Assembly: GCF_024494685.1 (NCBI RefSeq)
Contig: NZ_JANHDM010000002.1
Span: 248,001 to 312,000 of the forward strand
Direction: 5' to 3'
Length of the DNA stretch: 64,000 nt
Source of the DNA: Halorubrum rubrum
GTDB taxonomy: Archaea; Halobacteriota; Halobacteria; Halobacteriales; Haloferacaceae
This document shows, piece by piece, positions 18,635 through 27,688 of this stretch. Each line of letters opens with the position of its first letter. Within the stretch, counting starts at the first letter, position 1. Under the pieces are notes generated by a model that saw only the letters and a list, made by a program, of their open reading frames with translations, searched no databases and was not told the origin of the DNA. The position numbers were made by a program, and so were the translations under genes.

Positions 18635-18794
18635 CGTTCGTTCCTCCCCGCCGCCGGACAAAACGTTGACGGCCCGCCCGCCGTTCGGAGGGGGACCGCA
18701 CCCCGTCGCCGTCCGCCGCTCCCCGCGACCGCCTATAAAACACCCCGCATATACAGGGACGGTGTACGGGGGGACGGCGGACGGATCCATAGAC
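18635..18794. promoter_or_regulatory. Shared divergent promoter region of two regulators
   Basis: This 160-base gap separates two divergent regulator genes. On the plus strand CTATAAAA (18733-18740) and CATATACA (18748-18755) are TATA candidates for the rightward gene. If the first is used, a leader of roughly 30 bases results. On the minus strand, CGTTTTGTCC precedes the Bat-type gene. The arrangement invites cross-regulation. Confidence 0.5.
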
Positions 18795-19184
18795 ATGAAA
18801 CGAGACCCGTCCCGCGTGGGTGGACCGACGACGCTGACGGAGGCGGACGACGCCTTGGACGCCGCGTTCGACGCGCTCTCGGATCCCGACTGTAGGCGCA
18901 TCCTCGCCGCAGTGGACGAGCCGATGACCACGAGCGAGATCGCCGACGACTGTGACATCGCCCTCTCGACGGCGTATCGCAAGGTCGAGCGACTGAGCGA
19001 GACGCCGCTTCTCGCCGAGGGTATCCGATTCGATCCCGACGGCGACCACGCGGCCGAGTACTCCCGGGGAGTCACCGACGCGACCGTCGAACTCTCCGAC
19101 GCCGGCGTCCGGCTGACGGTGGAGTCTTCGGAGGCCGAGGCGTCGATGGCCGCCTTCGACGCACCCGGCGTCTCCGCGGACTGA
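18795..19184 (+). CDS. Winged-helix transcriptional regulator
   Basis: A 129-residue protein with an ArsR-like winged helix: FDALSDPDCRRILAAVDEPM, then the HTH TTSEIADDCDIALSTAYRKV and a wing with the acidic loop FDPDGDHAAEYSR. The C-terminal strand (DAGVRLTVESSE) may dimerise. I chose the ATG at 18795 over a frame-open extension that runs back into the Bat gene. It pairs divergently with that Bat-type regulator, a combination common in haloarchaea (from memory). Its targets are unknown. Confidence 0.85.
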   Translation: MKRDPSRVGGPTTLTEADDALDAAFDALSDPDCRRILAAVDEPMTTSEIADDCDIALSTAYRKVERLSETPLLAEGIRFDPDGDHAAEYSRGVTDATVELSDAGVRLTVESSEAEASMAAFDAPGVSAD

Positions 19185-19279
19185 CGCGACGGGGCCGGCG
19201 TCCACCGCAGGCGATGCCGTTTTCGATCCTGATAATCGGACGGTCACGATTATACGTTCCGTTGGGCGACCGTGAGCGT

Positions 19280-20749
19280 ATGACCGACCCGCCGGAGACC
19301 GAGACGCTTCTCGATCTCGCGGGGGAGGCGGTCGTCGTGATCGACGAGGAAGGAACCGTCCGGTATCTCAACGCGACCGTCACCGATATTCTCGGGTTTC
19401 AGCCCGACGATCTGGTGGGCGAAAGCGTCTTCAAGTTCGTTCACCCCGACGACGAGCCGCGTGTCGAGCGGGTCTTCGCCGGGGTCGTCGCCGGCACGTC
19501 GCCGAACGAGCCGTTCGAATATCGGTGTGAAACCGCCGACGGCGACTGGGTCTGGCTCCGGAGCGACCTGTATCCGCCATCGCGAACCGGCGTCGGCGGC
19601 TACGTGTTGAGCTCTCGGAACGTCACCGAGGAGGTCGAGCCGATCCGCCGGCTCGAGACGATCGTCTCGAAGTCGCCGGACGTCCTCTGGATGTTCGACG
19701 CCGACTGGTCGGAGCTGCTGTTCGTCAACGACTCGTTCGAGGCCGTGTTCGGGTTGCCGCCGGACAGCCTACGTGAGCGTCCGCGCCGGTTTCTCGACGT
19801 CGTCCACCCCGACGACCGCTCGCGCGTCGAGCGCGCGATGGCGCGGCTCTCGGCGGGCGAGACGGTCCACATCGACTACCGGATCGAGCCTTCGGACGGC
19901 GAGACGAAGTGGCTCCGCGTGCCGGGCGAGCCGGTGTACGGGGACGACGACGAGACGGTCGTGGCGGTGTCGGGATTCGCCCGCGACGTCACCGACGAGT
20001 ACCGACGAAACCGACAGCTCGCGGTGATGGACAACCTGTTGCGTCACACCATCCGAAACGACATGAACGTCGTGATAGGGACCGCAGAGCGCATCGCCGA
20101 CCGGACGACCGGCGGACCCGAGACCGACGCGGAGACGATCCGACACGTCGCCGCGGAGCTCCTCGAGACCGCGGAGAAGCAGCGGGACGTGATCGACCTT
20201 CTGAGCGAGGGAGGTTCGCCGCGTCCCGTGCCGGTCGAATCGATCGTTTCGGAGGCGGTCGATCGGGTGCGGGCCCGCGAGCCGAGCGGCGAGTTCGACG
20301 TCGCGTGTGCGGACGGGGTGACCGCGCTCGCGATCCCCGAACTCCGCCACGCGGTCGAGGAACTCGTCGAGAACGCGGTCGAGCACGCCGAGTCGGCTCC
20401 CGCGGTTCGCGTCGAGGTGACCGCCGAGGAGGGACGCGTCGCGATCGAGGTTAGGGACACCTGCCCGCCGATCCCGACCGAACAGCGCCGCGTCATCACC
20501 GACGCCTGGGAGATGAACCACCTCAGACACACCGTCGGGATGGGGTTGTGGCTCGTCTACTGGATCGCCGAGCGGTCCGGCGGCCACCTCGAGTTCGACA
20601 CCCACTCGAACGGGAACGTCGTCACGATCGCCGTCCCGAGCGCGCGTGAGACCGCGAGCGAGAACGTCGATGGACCGACGGGAGCGACCGCGACGACGGA
20701 AGCGGAGGCGACCGACAGCGACCGGCGAAACGAGGTCACGCCCGAGTGA
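19280..20749 (+). CDS. PAS-PAS sensor histidine kinase
   Basis: A 489-residue soluble kinase without transmembrane helices. PAS 1 (about residues 8-120) includes VVVIDEEGTVRYLNATV and PAS 2 (about 125-245) includes FVNDSFEAVFGLPP. The phospho-acceptor region has His in LLRHTIRNDMNVV. The HATPase domain has the N-box ELVENAVEHAE and G-box GMGLWLVYWIAERSGGHLEF. The acceptor box with N-D-M-N after the His is the haloarchaeal type. The start at 19280 is supported by the TATA box GATTATACG at 19248-19256. No response regulator is adjacent. Confidence 0.92.
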   Translation: MTDPPETETLLDLAGEAVVVIDEEGTVRYLNATVTDILGFQPDDLVGESVFKFVHPDDEPRVERVFAGVVAGTSPNEPFEYRCETADGDWVWLRSDLYPPSRTGVGGYVLSSRNVTEEVEPIRRLETIVSKSPDVLWMFDADWSELLFVNDSFEAVFGLPPDSLRERPRRFLDVVHPDDRSRVERAMARLSAGETVHIDYRIEPSDGETKWLRVPGEPVYGDDDETVVAVSGFARDVTDEYRRNRQLAVMDNLLRHTIRNDMNVVIGTAERIADRTTGGPETDAETIRHVAAELLETAEKQRDVIDLLSEGGSPRPVPVESIVSEAVDRVRAREPSGEFDVACADGVTALAIPELRHAVEELVENAVEHAESAPAVRVEVTAEEGRVAIEVRDTCPPIPTEQRRVITDAWEMNHLRHTVGMGLWLVYWIAERSGGHLEFDTHSNGNVVTIAVPSARETASENVDGPTGATATTEAEATDSDRRNEVTPE

Positions 20750-20834
20750 GCCGCGGTCACGAACGATCGCGAGGATTTCGGACCCCGAAGAACAGTCATC
20801 GACGTTAAACCGGAAGTCCGCGTAGGTGGACCCG

Positions 20835-22994
20835 ATGGGTACGCTCAACGAACTGTTCGACCCGGATCGGGTCGCGGTCGTCGGCGCGACGGCCCGCGAG
20901 GGCGCGGTCGGGCGCGCCGTCACGTCCAACCTGCTCGCTGACTTCGACGGCGAGACGGTCCCCGTCAACCCGAACTACGACGAGGTGCTCGGGACGGCCT
21001 GCGTCGACGCGGTCGGCGACGCCGACGCCGACGTCGCGGTCGTCGTCGTTCCGCCCTCGATCGTCTTGGACGCCATCGAGGCGTGCGGCGAGGCGGGGGT
21101 CGACAACGTCGTCGTGATCACCGCGGGGTTCGGCGAGACGGGCGAGGACGGCGCGGACCGCGAGCGTCGCCTCGCCGAGATAGCCGCCGAGTACGATCTG
21201 AACCTCGTCGGCCCGAACAGCCTCGGGATCATGTCGACGCCCTCGGGGATGAACGCCACGTTCGGTCCCGAGAACGCCCTGCCGGGCGGGCTCTCCTTCA
21301 TGAGTCAGTCCGGCGCGTTCGTCACCGCGGTCCTCGACTGGGCCAACGACAACGGCGTCGGCTTCAAGGACGTGGTCTCGCTCGGGAACAAGGCCGTCCT
21401 CGACGAGACCGACTTCGTCGACCACTGGGGAGACGACGAGGAGACGGACGTGATCATCGGCTACCTCGAGGGGATCGAGGACGGCCGCGAGTTCATCGAG
21501 ACCGCCCGTGAGACCGCCGCCGACACCCCGATCGTGGCCGTGAAGTCCGGTCGAACGAGCGCCGGCGCGCGGGCCGCCTCCTCGCACACCGGCACGCTCG
21601 CCGGCTCCGAGAGGGCGTACGAGGCGGGCCTCGATCAGGCCGGCGTCATCCGCGCCGAGTCGGTCGACGAGCTGTTCGACGCCGCCGGCATCCTCGGCAG
21701 CCAGCCGCTGCCCGACACCGACAGCGTCGCGATCGTGACCAACGCCGGCGGACCCGGCGTGATGGCGACCGACGCGGTCGGCGACGCCGGCCTCGAGCTG
21801 GCCTCGTTCACGGGCGAGACCACCGCGGCGTTACGCGAGTCGATGCCCGAGGAGGCGAACGTCCACAACCCCGTCGACGTGATCGGCGACGCCGACGTCG
21901 ACCGGTTCCGCGAGGCGCTCGAGACCGTCATCGCCGACGACAACGTGGGGGCCGCGCTCGTGTTGGCCGCCCCGACCGCGACCCTCGAGTTCGACGAGCT
22001 GGGCGAGGCGGTGCGCGAGACGGTCGCGGACACCGACGCGCCGGTGGCCGCCTGCCTCATGGGCGGCGACCGGACGCGCGAGCCGAAACGGAGGCTCCAG
22101 GCGGCGGGGATACCCTGTTACTTCGACCCCGCCCGCGGGATCGAGAGCCTCGCGACGCTCGCGGAGTACCGCGACATCAGGGAACGCGAGTACGCCGACC
22201 CGATGTCGTTCGACGTCGACCGCGCCCGCGCCCGCGAGGTGCTCTCTTCGGTCCGCGACCGCGAGGACAACCGCCTCGGCGTGGAGGCGATGGAGCTGCT
22301 CGACGCCTACGGCATTCCCACGCCCGCCGGCGAGATCGTCGACTCGCCGGAGCGCGCGAGCGAGGTCGCCGCCGGGATCGACGGCGACGTGGTCATGAAG
22401 ATCGTCTCGCCGGACATCCTGCATAAGTCGGACATCGGCGGCGTCGCGGTCGGCGTCGCCGACGCGGACGCCGCCGACACCTACGAGGACCTGATCACCC
22501 GCGCACGCAACTACCAGCCGGACGCGACGATCCTCGGCGTCCAACTCCAGGAGATGGTCGACCTCGACGACGGCGTCGAGACCATCGTCGGGATGAACCG
22601 CGACCCGCAGTTCGGCCCGCTCGTGATGTTCGGGCTCGGCGGGATCTTCGTGGAGGTGATGGAGGACACCGCCTTCCGCGTCGCGCCCGTCTCCGAGCCG
22701 GAGGCCCGCGGGATGACCGAGGAGATACGCTCCGCGCCGCTGTTGCGCGGCGCGCGCGGCCGCGACCCGGTCGATCTCGACGCCGTGATCGAGACGATCG
22801 GCCGGCTCTCACAGCTCGTCACCGACTTCCCCGCCATCCTGGAGCTCGACGTCAACCCGCTCGTCGCACTGCCCGACGCCGACGGCGACGCGAACGTCGC
22901 CGCCGTCGACGTCCGACTCACCGTCGACCCCGAGGAGCTCGACCTCGAGACGCCTCACGCCGAGGACGCCGACACCGAGGAACCCCACCAATGA
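20835..22994 (+). CDS. acd: ADP-forming acetate/acyl-CoA ligase, fused alpha-beta
   Basis: Converts acyl-CoA, ADP and phosphate to acid, ATP and CoA (archaeal acetate formation). It is a single 719-residue chain. The N-terminal CoA-binding domain (DRVAVVGATAREGAVG) and ligase domain carry the phosphorylated His in ASSHTGTLAG (near residue 254). The ATP-grasp domain occupies about 480-700 (GIPTPAGEIVDSPERASEVA, then VMKIVSPDILHKSDIGGVA). The start at ATG 20835 is favoured over GTG 20826 by a TTAAAC TATA box 25-30 bases upstream. The gene overlaps the next by 4 bases. Confidence 0.95.
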   Translation: MGTLNELFDPDRVAVVGATAREGAVGRAVTSNLLADFDGETVPVNPNYDEVLGTACVDAVGDADADVAVVVVPPSIVLDAIEACGEAGVDNVVVITAGFGETGEDGADRERRLAEIAAEYDLNLVGPNSLGIMSTPSGMNATFGPENALPGGLSFMSQSGAFVTAVLDWANDNGVGFKDVVSLGNKAVLDETDFVDHWGDDEETDVIIGYLEGIEDGREFIETARETAADTPIVAVKSGRTSAGARAASSHTGTLAGSERAYEAGLDQAGVIRAESVDELFDAAGILGSQPLPDTDSVAIVTNAGGPGVMATDAVGDAGLELASFTGETTAALRESMPEEANVHNPVDVIGDADVDRFREALETVIADDNVGAALVLAAPTATLEFDELGEAVRETVADTDAPVAACLMGGDRTREPKRRLQAAGIPCYFDPARGIESLATLAEYRDIREREYADPMSFDVDRARAREVLSSVRDREDNRLGVEAMELLDAYGIPTPAGEIVDSPERASEVAAGIDGDVVMKIVSPDILHKSDIGGVAVGVADADAADTYEDLITRARNYQPDATILGVQLQEMVDLDDGVETIVGMNRDPQFGPLVMFGLGGIFVEVMEDTAFRVAPVSEPEARGMTEEIRSAPLLRGARGRDPVDLDAVIETIGRLSQLVTDFPAILELDVNPLVALPDADGDANVAAVDVRLTVDPEELDLETPHAEDADTEEPHQ

Positions 22995-24049
22995 CAGATA
23001 CCACCACACTCGTCACCGCGACCGGAGAGGGAGCCGGAAAGACTGCGATCACCGTCGCGCTCGCGCGGCTCGCGGCCGACCGCGATCGGAGCGTCGCCTA
23101 CATGAAACCGAAGGGGACGCGGCTCCAGTCGAACGTCGGCAAGACGCTCGACCGAGACCCGATGCTCGCCCGCGAGGTGCTCGGTCTGGACGCCGAGATG
23201 CATCAGATGGAGCCCGTCGTCTACTCGCCGACGTTCATCGAGGGCGCGATCCGCGGCACCGAGGACCCCGAGGCGCTCCACGAGCGGATCCGCGAGGAGT
23301 TCGACGGGATCGCGGCCGACCGCGACCACGTCTTCGTCGAGGGGGGCGGCGACTGGACGACCGGCGGCGTCGTCGACCTCACCGACGTGGACGTAGCCGA
23401 ACTGCTCGACGCGCGGGTCGTGCTCGTGGCCGAGTACGGAACGCCCGGCGACCTCGACGAGGTGCTCGCCGCCGCCGACGCGTTCGGCGACCGGCTCGCC
23501 GGCGTCGTCTTCAACAAGGTCGGCGACGCGGCCTTCGACTCGCTCGATCACGACGGGATCCCCTTCCTCGAGTCCCGCGGGATCGCCGTCTTCGGGGCGC
23601 TCCCGCACGAGAAGGAGCTCGCGGGCGTCACCGTGGGCGACCTCGCCGACGAACTCGGCGCGGAGCTGCTTACCGACGGCTCCACCGACGCGTTCGTCGA
23701 GCGGTTCCTCGTCGGCGCGATGGGCGGCGACGAGGCGCTCCGGCACTTCCGGCGCGCTCGCGACGCGGCGGTGATCACGGGCGGCGACCGCGCGGACGTC
23801 CAGACCGCCGCCCTCGACGCCTCGGGCGTGAAGTGTCTCGTGCTCACCGGCGGCCACCGTCCCTCGGGCGCGGTGCTCGGACGCGCGGCCGAGGCCGGGA
23901 CCGCCGTGCTCGCCGTGAACACCGACACCGCCACCGCGATCGACCGCGTCGAGGCGGTCATCAGCGGCGGCCGGACCCGCGACGCCCGCACCGTCGAACG
24001 AATGGCGGCGCTGCTCGAGGCCCACGTCGACGTGGACGCGATCGTCTGA
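22991..24049 (+). CDS. Phosphotransacetylase N-terminal-like protein (AAA_26 plus DRTGG)
   Basis: A 352-residue protein built like the regulatory N-terminal half of bacterial Pta. A P-loop ATPase/dethiobiotin synthase-like domain (TATGEGAGKTAITVALARL, residues 8-26) is followed by a DRTGG domain (about 220-335, with ITGGDRADVQTAALD). The catalytic phosphotransacetylase domain is absent. Translation is coupled to acd by an ATGA overlap, so it probably senses or tunes the acyl-CoA ligase in this organism. That role is inferred from context only. Confidence 0.88.
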   Translation: MTDTTTLVTATGEGAGKTAITVALARLAADRDRSVAYMKPKGTRLQSNVGKTLDRDPMLAREVLGLDAEMHQMEPVVYSPTFIEGAIRGTEDPEALHERIREEFDGIAADRDHVFVEGGGDWTTGGVVDLTDVDVAELLDARVVLVAEYGTPGDLDEVLAAADAFGDRLAGVVFNKVGDAAFDSLDHDGIPFLESRGIAVFGALPHEKELAGVTVGDLADELGAELLTDGSTDAFVERFLVGAMGGDEALRHFRRARDAAVITGGDRADVQTAALDASGVKCLVLTGGHRPSGAVLGRAAEAGTAVLAVNTDTATAIDRVEAVISGGRTRDARTVERMAALLEAHVDVDAIV

Positions 24050-24100
24050 TCCGACGGGCGCGGCCGACCGACGGCCGGTGACGACCGACGACGGCCGTCG

Positions 24101-24228
24101 AGCGTTCCCGTCGGCGAGCGTTCCCGTCGGCGAGCGTTCCCGTCGGCGAGCGTTCCCGTCGGCGAGCGTTCCCGTCGGCGAGCGTTCCCGTCGGCGAGCG
24201 TTCCCGTCGGCGAGCGTTCCCGTCGGCG
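24101..24228 (+). repeat. Eight perfect tandem copies of a 16-bp unit
   Basis: The unit AGCGTTCCCGTCGGCG is repeated eight times without a mismatch, from 24101 to 24228. It ends 62 bases before the start of the CdpA-like gene and about 30 bases before that gene's TATA-like element. Sixteen is not a multiple of three, and the frame here encodes nothing conserved, so this is a noncoding minisatellite. Perfect identity implies recent expansion by slippage or unequal exchange. Confidence 0.97.
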
Positions 24229-24290
24229 ATCGCCTCCGATCGGATGAGCGTCTGACGTACTGTTTTCACGGTGGCCGACGAAGAAGGCGC

Positions 24291-25343
24291 ATGACCAGTC
24301 TCTCGGAGGCGTACGGGGGGAAGGGACGCTCCGAGGTCGACCCGCGACGGCTGTCGATCGGTGCGGGGTTGTTCGTCGGCGGGACGCTGCTCCTCGTCGC
24401 GGGGATCCTCGTGGCCGCGGAGGTGCTCGTGCCGAATGGGTACACCTCCGGCGCGGCGAGACGTCTCGGCGGGATCCTCGGCGGGAGCGGCGTCCCGCTC
24501 ATCACGCTCGGCGTGATGGCGGTCCTGCCGGCCGACCGGCGCACTCGCGTGGCGTCGGTCGTCGGCGCGGCGATCATGGCGCTCGGCGTCGCGCTGTTCT
24601 CGCAGGCGTACCCGAACCACTGGGTCGGCGGGCCGCGCCCGGAGCTCGTGGACCTCACGCTCCCGACCGCCGGCGTCTACTTCCTCGGGGCCGCGACGAC
24701 GATGTGGTGCGTCTTCGTCGGCGTCGCCAACTTCAAGACCCGCAACGACCCCGGCGGAACGGTGACGATGGAGGTCACCCACAAGGGCGAGACGAAGGTG
24801 ATAGAGGTCGAACGCGATCGGGTGAGGGGACTCGGCGGCGGCGTCGGGCTCCTCGGCGGCACCCCCGACGGGGACGTCGAGACGCAGACGAACCGCTCGG
24901 AACCGACGGAGACGGCGGACGCCGCCCCCGGACCGACCGCCGATTCACCGTCGAGGAGCGAGTCGCACCCGGCGTCGACCGGCGAGTCCGGCTCCGGTCC
25001 GAGCGGCGGGTCCGCGCCCGCCGACTCGCTCGGTCTCTCCTCGACCACGCCGTCCGGTCGCAGCGACGGCGGGAGCGCGTCCGCCGACCTCTCCTCGCCG
25101 CTCGACCGGCCGTCGGGAGCGGACGCGCCGGCCGCCCCGAACGCACCGAGCGGACCGGACGGCTCGGAAGCCGGATCGCGGGCGACTGGGGGGACCGCGC
25201 GCGACGGCCCCGGCGACACCTACTGCGGGAACTGCGCGGAGTTCGATTACGTCCGGACCGACGACGGGATGCGGCCCTACTGCGGCCACTACGACGAGGT
25301 CATGGACGACATGGAGGCCTGCGATCAGTGGACGCCGCAGTGA
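24291..25343 (+). CDS. Four-TM protein with disordered linker and C-terminal Cys motif; probable CdpA-type cell division protein
   Basis: 350 residues. Four hydrophobic helices lie in the first about 150 residues (first helix LFVGGTLLLVAGILVAA). A short beta segment (TVTMEVTHKGETKVIEVE) is followed by about 120 residues of Ser/Pro/Gly/Asp-rich disorder. The conserved C-terminal 40 residues carry YCGNCAEFDY, PYCGHYDEVMDDM and ACDQWTP (four cysteines). This matches what I recall of haloarchaeal CdpA (DUF7139 N-terminus), a membrane protein reported to organise FtsZ. The ATG at 24291 is 21-33 bases after TGTTTTCA, and the in-frame extension upstream is repeat DNA. Confidence 0.75.
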   Translation: MTSLSEAYGGKGRSEVDPRRLSIGAGLFVGGTLLLVAGILVAAEVLVPNGYTSGAARRLGGILGGSGVPLITLGVMAVLPADRRTRVASVVGAAIMALGVALFSQAYPNHWVGGPRPELVDLTLPTAGVYFLGAATTMWCVFVGVANFKTRNDPGGTVTMEVTHKGETKVIEVERDRVRGLGGGVGLLGGTPDGDVETQTNRSEPTETADAAPGPTADSPSRSESHPASTGESGSGPSGGSAPADSLGLSSTTPSGRSDGGSASADLSSPLDRPSGADAPAAPNAPSGPDGSEAGSRATGGTARDGPGDTYCGNCAEFDYVRTDDGMRPYCGHYDEVMDDMEACDQWTPQ

Positions 25344-25373
25344 GGGCGTCGTCTTTTTTCCGCCTCGCGTGAC

Positions 25374-26483
25374 TCAGGTCGGCTCTCCGGACGGGAGCTG
25401 TGACTCCGCGATCGCGAACGTGAGCGTGCTCAACACGCCGAGCAGCGTCCCGGCCGCGAGCGCCATCGCGAGGTCCGCGAGCGCCAGGGCCGTGACCCCC
25501 GGAGCCGCCGGGAGGAAGAAGCCCGACACCGCGTACAACACCACCGCGATGGCGACGACGTAGAAGGGCGCGTTGAGGTACCGCCACCGGAAGCGGCCGG
25601 CGAGGTACTCGTCGGTGATCTGTCCGAGGCTGGAGGTCACCCCGGCGACCGCGAGCCACTGGACGAAGCCGTGGACGAACGCGGTGACGGTCGCGCTCGG
25701 CGGGAGGCTCCCGTCCGTGACGCCGCGGACGGCTTCGACGGTCTCCGCGCCCTGGACCCCGCCGACGAGGACCAGCGCGAGCGCGACGATGTAGGTGACG
25801 AGCGTCACCCGCCCAGCGTAGAGCACGTTCCGGACGGAATCGGCCGCGCCGTCGACGGTCTCCTCCAACCCGAGCCCACGGAAGAGCGAGTAGAGGCCGA
25901 CGCCGCCGGAGATCAGCCCCAGCACGGCCGCGCCCTCGACGTCGAAGAGGTTCGCGACGACCACGAGCGGGTAGATGAGGAGTAAGATTCCGAGCGGCAC
26001 GAGGATGGTGCCGCGGGTCTCGGGGTCCGCGAGCACCTGCTTGATCGTGTAGTACAGCGACTCGAGGTCCTGCGCCTGCCGGACGACGACGCGCCGGACG
26101 CCGTCGATCCGCATCCGCGAGCGGATCACGGGGAGCACCGACTCGTCCTGTGCGCCGTCGGTGATCACGATCGCCGAGACGTCCTCGCCGGTCGACAGCT
26201 CCGCGAGGACGCGGTCGACCTCCGCGCCGACCGCGCGGTTGGCCTTCACGTCCGGGCCGTCGACGCCCGTGACGGCCGCGACCTCGACCGCCTCCCCCTC
26301 GGCGGCCAGCTCGTCGTGGACGGTCACACCCTGGAACAGCACGTTCACGTCGGAGTCCTCCGGGTCGGCGGTGGCGAGCGCGACCGCGGCCTCGGTGACG
26401 TCGTCGTCGCCGATCACCGGGGTCGGGATCCCCGTCTTTCGGCCGAGGTCGTCATCGAGGTCGACACAGAGGACGAGCAGCAT
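25374..26483 (-). CDS. DUF373 membrane protein
   Basis: 369 residues. The N-terminal soluble domain (about 1-140) has an alternating strand/helix pattern, starts LLVLCVDLDDDLGRKTGI and contains VTAVTGVDGPDVKANRAV-like and SAIVITDGAQDESVLPVI segments. Six or so transmembrane helices follow (from IKQVLADPETRGTILVPLGI). This is the DUF373 architecture, found across Euryarchaeota with no assigned function. A TATA-like AGCATATGC lies about 25-31 bases before the ATG. It converges with the CdpA-like gene. Confidence 0.9.
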   Translation of the reverse strand: MLLVLCVDLDDDLGRKTGIPTPVIGDDDVTEAAVALATADPEDSDVNVLFQGVTVHDELAAEGEAVEVAAVTGVDGPDVKANRAVGAEVDRVLAELSTGEDVSAIVITDGAQDESVLPVIRSRMRIDGVRRVVVRQAQDLESLYYTIKQVLADPETRGTILVPLGILLLIYPLVVVANLFDVEGAAVLGLISGGVGLYSLFRGLGLEETVDGAADSVRNVLYAGRVTLVTYIVALALVLVGGVQGAETVEAVRGVTDGSLPPSATVTAFVHGFVQWLAVAGVTSSLGQITDEYLAGRFRWRYLNAPFYVVAIAVVLYAVSGFFLPAAPGVTALALADLAMALAAGTLLGVLSTLTFAIAESQLPSGEPT

Positions 26484-26816
26484 TCACCGGGGGTATGCGA
26501 GGGGTCGGCATATGCTTTCGGCTCGCGGTCCTCCCGCTCCGATGAAACGCTCGGCGGGTGAGACCGTCCGACCTTCTCGTGGGCAATACGGGTGACTCAC
26601 TCGTGATTCACAACCAGTCGGTAGTGATGAGTCGTGTACCGCTCGCTTTGTTCGCAGTACGTTCATCCACAGGGAGACGCCCGTGTCTCGGACAGACTCC
26701 AGCGATAGAAACTGCGAGCGAAGGGAGCTGTGCGCACTCTTTAGCGACAGACTGATTCATGCCGTCCGATGTCGGAAAAGGGGGACGACAGCGGAGTTGC
26801 CCGTCTCCCGCCGACC
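26484..26816. other. 333-base intergenic gap without a recognisable gene
   Basis: The left end holds the promoter of the DUF373 gene (TATA near 26508-26514). From about 26580 to 26770 the sequence is less GC-rich than its neighbours. It contains short dyads such as GTGACTCAC...GTGATTCAC. I see no ORF with haloarchaeal composition, no tRNA-like fold and no transposase remnant. It could be the relic of a lost element or an unannotated small RNA, but nothing shows it. Confidence 0.5.
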
Positions 26817-27548
26817 CTACGCGCCTGGGTGTTCGACGCCGTTCAACAGCCGCCGGACGTTGTCGCCGTCGCTGATGACCTGCGGATACGCGCCGAGACA
26901 GACCACGAAGTCGTCGCCGACCTCGGTCGGCTCGGTGACGTGGAGCGTCATCTCGACGGTCGCCCCGCCGTCGGCGAGCTCCGATTCGGCCTCGTACTCC
27001 ACGACCGTCGTCTCGGTCCCGACCACGTCGGTGGTGTACTCCGAGGCGCGCTCGACGTCGCTTATCCCCTCATAGCGGTTCTGGAGCATCGTCGCCAGCT
27101 CGTCGGTACTCATCTCGGCGACGGGGTTGAACGTCCGGCCGAGCACCTCGACCTGCGGGGTCGAGAGCGCGGCGAACACCGCCGCCCGGTACCGCTGGCC
27201 GAGGAAGTCGACGCCGCGGTCGTACTCGGCGATCCGGTTCGTCACCTCGACCTCGCGGGTCTGGCCGGCCGCCTCGAACTCGCGGGTGATCTCGTCGTCG
27301 GTCACGCCCTGGGACTCGTAGCCCGTCTCCTCGAGCGCGGCGTCCGAGACCGTCGCGGCCTCCGCGGTGAACTCGACTGGGTCGCCGCCGGTGACGAAAT
27401 CGAGGGCCGTACAGCCGGCGAGCCCGGCGATGCCGAGCGACCCGCCGGCGGCGATCGCCCGGCGTCTGGTGACGCTCCCGTCGGCGTCGCCCTCGCCGTC
27501 GCGGCCCTCCCCCTCGGTCGCCTCCGGCGCGGTCGCGGTGCGTTCCAT
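26817..27548 (-). CDS. Tat lipoprotein, DUF6517 family
   Basis: 243 residues. After an acidic N-terminal stretch there is a twin-arginine signal (TRRRAIAAGGSLGIAGLAGC, residues 27-46) ending in a lipobox, so the mature protein should be exported folded and lipid-anchored at Cys46. The mature domain is all beta/alpha without Cys, including DFVVCLGAYPQVISDGDNV near the end. I recognise it as the haloarchaeal DUF6517 type, of unknown function. A TATA-like AAGTATGTA lies about 27-33 bases before the ATG. Confidence 0.85.
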   Translation of the reverse strand: MERTATAPEATEGEGRDGEGDADGSVTRRRAIAAGGSLGIAGLAGCTALDFVTGGDPVEFTAEAATVSDAALEETGYESQGVTDDEITREFEAAGQTREVEVTNRIAEYDRGVDFLGQRYRAAVFAALSTPQVEVLGRTFNPVAEMSTDELATMLQNRYEGISDVERASEYTTDVVGTETTVVEYEAESELADGGATVEMTLHVTEPTEVGDDFVVCLGAYPQVISDGDNVRRLLNGVEHPGA

Positions 27549-27688
27549 ACCTCCCCTCCGAGCGAGCGGGCGTACATACTTTGTGTTCGAGACCGGCCGG
27601 AACCGCCCTCGCGACCCGTGTGGGGGGGTTCGCGCCCGAGACGGCGCTTCGGACGCTTTTTCACGTCGGAGCGAGTATCGGGGCGTAG

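Noticed and set aside
24101-24228. CRISPR array
   Set aside because: The 16-bp units are directly adjacent with no spacers, and there are no cas genes in the window.
26484-26666. 60-codon minus-strand ORF in the 333-base gap
   Set aside because: Basic, Cys/Arg-containing peptide with no promoter, unlike haloarchaeal proteins; it overlaps the DUF373 promoter.
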